Shown: piece by piece, positions 56,048 through 64,000 of the stretch | Numbering within the stretch: the first letter of the stretch is position 1 | Layout of the letters: each line of letters starts with the position of its first letter | Assembly: GCF_963169125.1 (NCBI RefSeq) | Contig: NC_084797.1 | Span: forward strand, 100,031,868-100,095,867 | Reading direction: 5' to 3' | Length of the DNA: 64,000 bases | DNA from: Humulus lupulus | Taxonomy: Eukaryota > Streptophyta > Magnoliopsida > Rosales > Cannabaceae | The notes under the pieces: model-generated | Told to the model about the DNA's origin: nothing | The model's input: the letters and a program-made list of their open reading frames with translations, nothing else | The model's database searches: none | Program-made: the position numbers and the translations under genes

Positions 56048-58307
56048 TGTAACGCCCTGGATAGCCAAGACCATTACACGGTGTGTTTAAATAGTGCAAG
56101 ACTTGCTAATCAAGTCATTTGAACATAAATGTGTTTCTCAAGTCAGCTGGCAGGATAGGGTCAAGAGATTTTGATCGTAAAATGGTTGACTTTCATTAAA
56201 ATAAGAGTTTGAAACATGAGATCCCAAAAATAACGTTTACATGGCGGTTACAACCCTAAAAATAAATACAACTGCAGCCAGCCTAAATGGAAAATAACAA
56301 ATTTTGGCTTTAGTCACTGTAAATCCCTCGGCCATGGTGGTCAAGCAACTGCCAATGTACACACCGCCCCTAAAGCTCTCAAACTCATGGCTGGTCCATC
56401 TTCCCCTTGCATTTACCTGCACCACGTAGCACTTGTGAGCAAAGGCTCAGCAAGAAAACTAAATTCAACAAGCATAGATAACAACAAAGTGTACCTAATA
56501 AACTTTATATCAATCAATTCAGTTAATAATAGAATACAAGTGCTAAACTAGGCAACAATAATAGTCTAATCCAAACATATAAATCACTCTTAATACAATT
56601 AATTAGGCATCAACACCTTTAGGCCGAGCCCTCTAGTTATTTAGCTGACTCCGGCTCGCTTAGGCCAATCTGTGTTCAGTATGCATAACATCAGCTCCGA
56701 CTACCTTAGGTTGGAATTCACATCAAACATAACATATATACAAGTTTCAAAGCACACAATTGAAAGCAGCACATACTAACCTACCTATCCAGATATTTCC
56801 AATAACAATACATTTATGATCTCACATATATTCATTTATAGGGGATCTCAGCCCCAATCACAACTCGGGTGCAGTTTTCTTACCTCGAGTCCTTAGCGGA
56901 GGATGTGGAGCAAGCCCGAGCACAATCCTTAATCTCAAGCCTTAATGGTAACCCTAGTCACAAGCGACAATGGATAGCTATTAACATCTAATCCAACTAA
57001 ATGCATTGGAATAAAATGCTAGCCTCCGAGACCTCGAATTCTACTAAGCCGGGTAGTAGAATTCGTCTCGAGTGCTTAGGTTAAAGTCCCCGAGCCTAAA
57101 AACCAAATTTGGCTAAGGCTGCCTAGGGGGGCTGCTACCTGGCCGTAAGAATCACGGTGCGCCCCCAAGCTCCAGGGGTAGGCGGACCGCGACTCACCTG
57201 ATAGGGCCGCGACGGGCCCAAGAAACAGAAGCCCCCCCCTGAAGGTCCTTTTGGGGCACGGGACGCGACACCCATGAACTGGGTCGCGACGCGCCCCCGT
57301 GAACCCAGAAATCCCTAGGTTTTTCTACATTTTTTCCCCCAACTCATAGCCTCAGAATTCAACCCTAAATATAAACCCAAGCCAAAACTAGGTCCAGATT
57401 CCCAATATCACCTCATAAACAACACATATAGCCTAAAACACCAATTCAAACTTCCTCAAATCCCAAATTCAGACACTCCTTCAAGTGTCCCTAAACATGC
57501 TCAAAGCCCAACCATAAATTCAAAAATTAGAATCTAAAGTCTTACCTCAGTTAATAGCTTTACTACTCGGCAATTCCTTGACTATTCCAAGCTTAGTTTC
57601 CCCAGATTTCCACCTTAATTCCCAGGTTTCTCTTCAAGAACTTCCTTCAGCTTCAAAGCACTCGAAAGAGAGAAAGAGAGAACACGAGAGTCAGAGAGAG
57701 GATGTGCTGAGAGATGCTTCTAATTTTTCTGGCTTAGTCTTGAAGTTTATCCTACTGTATCCTCAGCATAAAGACCAAAACGCCCTTATTGATAACTCGA
57801 CCCTTTTATTGCCCATAAGGGCAATATGTTCTTTTGCCCCATTTCCAGCTAATTCCTCGAGTCGTCCTATAAATTCCCAAACCAAATACTTACTCGTTAC
57901 TCGATAAATCTCAAATATATGTTAAGTTTCCCAAAATACCCCTAGGCTCACCCCGAGCCATGTATTAAACCCCACTGTGACTATTATGCTAATCCGCTCA
58001 CTAGGATTGCCTCGAGCCGCATACTGTGAATATATCCACATAATATTGTGGTCCCAACCATTTAACACATAATCACATTTATGCCCTTAACGGGCCAAAA
58101 TTAAAAATATGCCCTTATAAATAAGAATGGGACCACATGCATATTTAATACTCATAAACATGCATATAAATATTTTCATATTATAATATAAATCATGCAT
58201 GCCACGTAGTCACACATTTAATTAATTAATCACACATATATCATATTATGCCCTCCCGACATGCTAATCAAGGCACTAAAACCTATCAGCATTTTTGGGT
58301 CGTTACA
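56048..58307 (-). mobile_element. K7: 3' LTR (2260 bp)
   Basis: Plus strand starts TGTAACGCCCTGGATAGCC at 56048 and ends TTGGGTCGTTACA at 58307; reads on the minus strand. It follows directly after the K7 polypurine tract, so it is a 3' LTR of the same family as solo LTRs S1-S3 and S5. This identifies K7's lineage (Tekay-type chromovirus) as the source family for those solo LTRs. It inserted 11 bp inside the K6 LTR. Confidence 0.93.
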
Positions 58308-58889
58308 ACTATCCCATCCTATTGAGAATTTCATCCTCAAAATTTACCTAAATAATTCCGGATACTAATCCCGCATAGCCGACTCTAGCTCCTAGGTCGC
58401 TTCCTCGACCTAGCTATTTCTCCATAAGACTTTGACTGGAGGAATCGTCTTGTTCCTCATAACTTTATCCTTTCTGTCTAGGATTTGAACTGGTCACTCC
58501 TCGTAAGACAAATTTGTATGTAGCTCTAGATCCTCATATCCCAATACATGGGTTGTATCTGAGATGTATTTTTGAAGCATTGAGATGTGGAATACGTCGT
58601 GAACTCCTGATAATGACGGTGATCGAGCCAATTTGTAGGCTACCTGCCCGATTCTCTCCAGGATCTCAAAAGGTCCTACGAAACTAGGGCTCAACTTGCT
58701 CTTTTTCCCAAATCTTCTCACCCCTCTCAATGGAGAAACTCGCAGAAATACATGGTTCCCTATGTGGAACTCCACGTCCCTATGCTTAGGATCATTGTAG
58801 CTTTTCTGTCTACTCTGCGAAGCAAGCATTCAAGCATGGATATTTTGAATAACTTCATTAGTCTTTTGAACCATCTTCAGTCCCAAATA
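58308..58889 (-). pseudogene. K7: polypurine tract and integrase C terminus
   Basis: Minus-strand AGGATGGGATAGT at 58308-58320 is the polypurine tract. Upstream of it (58494-58829) the frame reads SRQKSYNDPKHRDVEFHIGN, KLSPSFVGPFEILERIGQVA (GPF motif) and DVFHISMLQKYISDTTHVLG. After a stop, PVQILDRKDKV, VKVLWRN and EEATWELES form the chromodomain, ending YPELFR-stop. The block is separated from the rest of integrase by S5. Confidence 0.92.
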
Positions 58890-58894
58890 CTTCC

Positions 58895-61143
58895 TGTAAC
58901 GACCCAAATTCGCTAATAAGGCTTAAGGGCCTTGATTAGTGTGCCGGGAGGGCATAACTGGGATTTGAATGAATGCTATTGATTTAAATGCGTAAATATA
59001 GGATTAATTGTGTGTTTATGATAATTGATGATATTATATGATGATGTGATATAAATGTTTGAGATATATGCGAGAACCACATTATGATGTGGATAATTCT
59101 GCAGCCGGCGACTCGAGGCGATCCTAGGGCTAGATAGCGGGAAAAGTCACAACGGGGTATTATAATTGACTTTGGACAAGTCAGGGGTATTTTAGGTATT
59201 AGGTAGTGATTTAGACTATCGGGTGATGAAAATGAATAACTGGAGATATATTTGATGTTAGGATGTCTAGGCGGGATTATTGGGGAATTTTACCATTTTG
59301 GCCTCGGGGACGTTTCCGGCACCCCGAGCTTTGGGATTAGTCTAATAAACCAAGGATATACTTGGAAGACTTAGAAGATACTAGACAGAAAAGTGTAAAC
59401 CGACCCTAACTCTCTTTCTCTCTCTCTTCTCTCTTAGCAAAGGAAGAACTACTGAACTTGAGAGGGAATTGCTGGAATTAAGCTAGAATTTGGGGAAATA
59501 GTCTGGAGGATTAGCCCAGGAACTGATCAAGGTCTGAGCTAGTGCTAAGGTAAGTTTTGAATTTTCGTTTTTTGGAGTTAGGAACTTAAAGAAATGGCTG
59601 AGTTTTAAATGGTTATGGTTTTGACGTTCAAGGTGGAAATTGAGGCTTGAAACTTTGAAGATAGGTCAGGGGACTCTTGGAGAATCGATTCTACAGCTGA
59701 GGTAAGGTTTAATTTAAAGTTTGATGGTTGAATTTGAGAGTTTCCATGACTGTTTTTGAGTTCTGTGGGTTTGAAATTTCAGAAGTTGGAATTGGGGTTT
59801 TGGTGAGTCTTGGGCTGGATTTGTGGTTGGATTGTGTTGCTTAAATAATTCTAATGTTGTTATTATCAATTGGTTTTGAGTTAGGGGCTTTGGGGTGGCT
59901 TAAGGTGAGGTTTAGGGATTGAAAATGGTGGTTTTCTCTGGGTTCGAAGGGTCGGGCCGCGACATGGTTTTTGGTGAGCCGCGACCCTTCAAAGTTGTTG
60001 CTTGCTGAGGAAGGAGGGCGGGCCGCGGCATGGCCCAAGCAATGCCGCGGCCCTTACCTATTTTTGGGCCTTAGTAGGTTCTGTTTGGGAGCCATGATGC
60101 GGCATGGGTGGCCTATGCCATGGCGTTTAAGGGATTTTGGGATTTTAAGATTTTAGGCTTGGAAATTTAACCTAGGGTGCTCGGGGTTGAGTCTTTTACT
60201 ATATTTGGTGAAGTTCAATGTTCCGAGTACTAGAACTTGGCTTGGAAACTCATTTAAGGTTGTTAATGGTGTCTTTCCTCATGGTTATGACTAGGTGTCT
60301 AGCTAAGACTCGAGGATCGGATCATGCTCAAGGAGTGTCGCCCGTAGCTAATTCATCTGAAAGCAAAGGGTAAGAAAACTGCACCCGGGTATATGATTGT
60401 GATGGGACTAAGTGCTCCCGTGAGTTGTATCGTGTCAATGTTGGTATCATGCCATGGGACATGTAAAAGCGGCCTAAGGGTGTCGTACATACTAATAGCG
60501 CGTAGAGCGCGATTTGGCCACTGGGAGCCATGAACACTGGGATAACAGAGGGAGCAACCTGTGAGCGCTAGCCCTGGTTATCGTTATAAACTGTGTATGT
60601 TATGAATTGATATGCCTAGTATGAGGAATACTTGACTATATTGAATGGTTATTTGACTGAGGCTATGTGATGCAATGTGAGATATTGACTTGACTGCTTA
60701 ATGCTTATGCTCTGTTGTTGTTGTGTTTTCTTGCTGGGCCTAGGCTCATGGGTGCTACGTGGTGCAGGTAAAGGCAAGGGCAAGCTGGACCAAGCCTGAG
60801 GTGGAGAGCTCCGAGGTGAAATGTACATAGCCAGCGGTTCGACCGTCACGGTCGAGGAGTGGACCAGGACAGGGATCACCTAACTGCTTGTTTTGCCTTA
60901 GTATGGCCGGTTGTTGTACATAAACCTTGGGTCTTTTGTAAACGGTCTTTGAACTTAATATTTTTGGGATCCCATGTAACAGATGATACTTTTTAATGAA
61001 AATGTGGCTTTTGAGACCAAAACGTTTTTAACCCTAGTTCCTTTATAGTTTCAATGACACGGTTTTATTTAAATGACTTGATTAGCAAGTCTGGCACTTT
61101 ACAAACACACATTGTAACGGTCTTGGCTATCCAGGGCGTTACA
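58895..61143 (+). mobile_element. S5: solo Tekay-type LTR in K7 integrase
   Basis: TGTAACGACCCAAATTCGC at 58895 to CCAGGGCGTTACA at 61143, 2249 bp, plus orientation. Perfect TSD CTTCC at 58890-58894 and 61144-61148. K7 integrase continues across it (HWDEMGERK, then YLGLKMVQKTNE). It is of the same family as its host element's LTR but in opposite orientation, so it forms an inverted repeat with the K7 3' LTR across a 587-bp spacer. Confidence 0.97.
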
Positions 61144-61148
61144 CTTCC

Positions 61149-62104
61149 TCTCCCCCATCTCATCTCAATGAATGGGCGATCTACACTTCCTTCCATACAA
61201 CATCTTGTATGGAGCTACTCCAATTATTGATTGATCACTATTGTTGGACGAGAATTCAATCAACGAGAGGTACTTACTCCAAGACCCCTCAAAGTCTAAC
61301 ACACATGCTCTAAGCATGTCCTCCAATATCTGAATTGTCCTCTCAGACTGTCCGTCTGTCTGAGGCTGAAAGGCTGTATTGAATTTCAACTGAGTTCCCA
61401 TAGCCTTAGGAACCCCATGGAGATGTACATTCTCCCTCACATACAACTTCGCATATTGATCTACAATATAAGTCATCCTCACTGGCAGAAAGTGAGCTGA
61501 CTTGGTGTACCTGTGTACTATCACCCACACTAAGTCCTGTTGCCCCACCGTCCTGGGAAAACCTCCTACGAAATCCATAGTAATATTTTCCCACTTCCAC
61601 TCGGGAATACTTAAAGGCTATAAAAACCCCGCTGGTCGCTAGTGTTCAACCTTTACCTGCTGATAGGTTAAACACTTGGTTACATATTCAACAATGTTCT
61701 TATCATCCCAGGCCACCAATACAAAGTCCGTAGATCATGGTACATCTTTGTGGTGCCTGAATGGAGTGAGTATGGTGTAGTATGAGATTTATCCAGAATC
61801 TCTCGTCTAATATCCAAATCCATCGGAACGCAAGTCTGATCCTTGTACCATAGTAAACCCGTCTCTGAAATGGAATAATCCTTAGCCACTCCAGCTAGGA
61901 CATTTCCTCTAACCTTCTGCAACTGAGCATCACCCATCTGATCCTCTCCAAGAGGTTAGACTATAAAGTAATATTGGCCAACTGGCCCACAACCAATTCT
62001 ATCCTCGCTCTGGTCATTTCCTCTGATATCTGTTTCGAGCTAAACAACTGTCCTGGGCCCCTCCAGCTCAAAGCATCTGCCTCTACATTGGCTTTTCCTG
62101 GGTG
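61149..62104 (-). pseudogene. K7: integrase core and N terminus
   Basis: Leftward: GLLWYKDQTCVPMDLDIRRE linker, HTTPYSLHSGTTKMYHDLRT and CLTYQQVKVEH (zinc-binding end; the first CxxC has Tyr for its second Cys). The core WENITMDFVGGFPRTVGQQD keeps the first Asp. HGVPKAMGTQLKFNTAFQPQ shows that about 20 residues, including the SDRD catalytic Asp, have been deleted, in frame. TDGQSERTIQILEDMLRACV keeps the Glu. The frame is cut by S5 at 61148. Confidence 0.92.
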
Positions 62105-62600
62105 TTAAAGGATGTCGCAGTCATAACCCTTCACCAATTCTGGCCGACGTCTTTGTCTCATATTTAGGTTCTTCTGGGTGAAGAAATACTTTAAACTCTT
62201 ATGATCGGTGTATATCTCGCACTTCTCTCCGTACAAATAATGTCGCCAGAATTTTAGTGCAAATACCACCGCTGGTAGCTCCAAATCATTGGTAGGGTAT
62301 CGCTGCTCATATTCCTTCAGCTGCCATGACACGTAGGCAATAACCTTCTCATTCTGCATCAACACGCATCCCAATCCCATTCTCGATGCGTCGTAGTACA
62401 CTAAAAACTTGTTCCCATCTGAAGGAAGACTCATTACCAGAGCAGTAATCAATCGTCGCTTCGATTCTTGGAAACTACCCTCACATTTGCCTGACCATGT
62501 GAACCTCAGATTCTTCTGAGTCAACTCAGTCAATTGTGTGGCAATCTTAAAAAACCCTTCCACGAACCGTTTGTAATATCCAACTAATCCAAGGAAACTC
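62105..62600 (-). pseudogene. K7: RNase H
   Basis: Within an open frame from 62773 to 62105: [40 protein letters not shown] and [20 protein letters not shown]. The final GKANVEADALS segment lies just beyond the stop near 62.1 kb. Acidic residues are kept. Domain order is as in K6 and K3. Confidence 0.92.
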
Positions 62601-63180
62601 CTAACCTCCGAGGCGTTCCTTGGCCTCGACCAATCCCTGACTGCTTCTACCTTGGCCAGATTCAGCTTAATCCTATCTCCATTGGCAATATGTCCAAGGA
62701 ATGTTACCTCTAGTAACCAGAGCTCACACTTCTTAAATTTAGCGTATAGCCGATGCTCCTTCATCCTCTGCAATACTTGTCAGAGATGCTGCTCATGCTC
62801 TTCTGCTGAACAAGAGTAAACCAAGATGTCCTCAATGAAGACAATCACAAATTGATCTAAGAAATCCTTGAACACCCTATTCATCAGATTCATGAATGTT
62901 GTTGGGACATTGGTAAATCCAAATGACATGACCAAGAACTCATAATGCCCGTACCTCATACGGAAGGCCGTCTTCAGAATATCCTCGTCCTTGATCCTCA
63001 GCTGGTGATAACCAGATCGAAGATCGATCTTTGAGAGTACAATCTTACCCTACAGTTGATCGAACATGTCATCTATCCTCGGTAGGTGGTACTTGTATTT
63101 TATAGTTAACTTGTTCAACTTCCTATAGTCTATACACATTCTTAGAGTCCCCTACTTCTTCTTCACAAATAAAACCGGAG
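62601..63180 (-). pseudogene. K7: reverse transcriptase
   Basis: [52 protein letters not shown], then [13 protein letters not shown]. The catalytic pair Asp-Asp is Glu-Asp. A stop follows at EEHEQHL-stop near 62785, then [20 protein letters not shown] and [17 protein letters not shown]. Also a stop near 63152 (KKK-stop-GTLRMC). Non-functional but closely related to K6. Confidence 0.92.
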
Positions 63181-64000
63181 CACCCCATGGCGAGAAGCTA
63201 GGTCTGATAAACCCCAAATCTAGTAGCTCCAGCAACTGTATCTTCAACTCTTTTAGCTCAGCTGGAGCCATCCTATATAGTGCCCTCGACATTGGTTCTA
63301 TACCTAGTGCTAACTCAATGACGAACTGAATCTCCCTGTGCGGCAGAAGTCCTGGTAAATCCTCAGGAAACACATCCAAAAACTCGTGTACCAGCCTAGT
63401 CTCTCCTGGCCCCACTGGTGTAACTCTAGTGGTATCCACCACACTGGCTAGGAAACCTATACAACCTCCTTGTAATAGGTCCCTAGCCCTCAACGTTGAT
63501 ATCATAGGAACGTGGAGCTTGTGCACAGTACCCACAAAAACAAAAGGATCCTCACCCTCTTGCTCAAAAGTCACCATCTTCTTCCTACAATCTATAGTGG
63601 CCCCGTAGCTGACTAGCCAATCCATCCCCAAAATCATATCAAAATCATCCATACCTAACTCAATTAGGTCTACTGATAGCTCCTTATTGTCCACCATCAC
63701 TAGCAGTGCTCTAATTCATATCATAGAAACTTCCACCTCCCCTGTAGGCAGTATAGTCTGAAACCCCGTAGTATAATATTCATTATGTCTACACAATCTA
63801 TTAATCACTTTACTAGAAACAAATTAATGTGTAGAACCAGAGTCAATCAATACAAGTATATGAAGAGCTAGCGCTAGAAAGCTGACCAGTCACTACCGAG
63901 GGACTAGCCTCAGCCTCTGCCTGTGATAAGGCGAACACTCGAGCTGGAGTCAAGCTGTCCTCCATCCATGGTTCCTCTTTCTTCAAATTCGAGCAGTCTC
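63181..64000 (-). pseudogene. K7: protease and Gag-protease linker, runs off window
   Basis: Leftward from the window edge: ARVFALSQAEAEASPSVVTG linker, then LIDSGSTH followed by a stop (the aspartic protease active site DSGST is intact), then MDDFDMILGMDWLVSYGATI, CRKKMVTFEQEG and, toward RT, HREIQFVIELALGIEPMSRA and [20 protein letters not shown]. Gag and the 5' LTR lie beyond 64000. The order is that of a Tekay-type chromovirus. Confidence 0.9.

Noticed and set aside
1..64000. tRNA, rRNA, snoRNA or riboswitch genes
   Set aside because: No cloverleaf-like or rRNA-like sequence was recognised by eye; a tRNAscan or Infernal run would be needed to exclude small RNAs.

Overview
The window is plant nuclear DNA, most likely from a eudicot with a repeat-rich genome (I cannot name the species; a Rosales-type genome is only a guess). 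The evidence is nested Ty3/gypsy and Ty1/copia LTR retrotransposons of plant-specific lineages: chromovirus/Tekay-like, Tat-like with a second RNase H and antisense ORFs, and Athila-like. AT-rich spacers and GT-AG introns agree with this. I see no bacterial gene, rRNA, tRNA, CRISPR array or intact host gene. The one possible host-gene remnant is a last-exon-like ORF at 12.6-12.95 kb. Every pol is broken by stops, frameshifts or lost catalytic residues.

Labels and layout. 1-1.38 kb: AT-rich, with a 72-bp tandem repeat. 1.38-2.10 and 4.31-4.56 kb: Tat gag-protease scraps around a probable LTR (2.1-4.3 kb). 4.56-7.24 kb: C1, the 3' LTR and RNase H of a minus-strand copia element. 7.32-9.3 kb: A1, an Athila-like 5' LTR, primer-binding site (PBS) and leader. 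9.3-12.24 kb: T0, a minus-strand Tat-like gag with its 5' LTR. 12.5-12.95 kb: host-like exon. 12.98-32.68 kb: T1, a plus-strand Tat-lineage element (LTR, gag, protease, RT, RNase H, second RNase H, integrase, antisense ORF), cut by solo LTRs S1 (14327-18891, itself cut by S2 at 14564-16836), S3 (19980-22284) and S4 (26389-29166). 32.69-33.90 kb: L4, an LTR fragment that replaced the T1 3' end. 33.90-51.87 kb: T2, a minus-strand Tat element (3' LTR, polypurine tract, antisense spliced ORF, minisatellite, integrase). Its 3' untranslated region holds K3 (34853-45546), a chromovirus whose outer 5' end is an inverted LTR tip, flanked by CATTT duplications. 51.87-53.30 kb: S6, a truncated LTR fused to K6 (53.30-56.05 kb), a plus-strand Tekay pol. 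56.05-64.0 kb: K7, a minus-strand Tekay element (3' LTR, integrase, RNase H, RT, protease) cut by solo LTR S5 (58895-61143) and running off the window.

How it fits together: this is a retrotransposon graveyard whose order of insertion can be read from junctions. S2 is younger than S1, which is younger than T1; S3 and S4 also postdate T1; L4 follows T1, T2 follows L4, and K3 follows T2; K7 follows K6 and S5 follows K7. Five solo LTRs keep recognisable 5-bp target-site duplications (TSDs), so LTR-LTR recombination has been a major way DNA was lost here. The most unusual items are the K3 inverted terminus, the two antisense intron-containing ORFs of T1 and T2 (T2 keeps a TATA box and splice junctions that restore frame), a degraded extra ORF between the K3 PBS and gag, and a solo LTR sitting inside an oppositely oriented relative, which creates a long palindrome.
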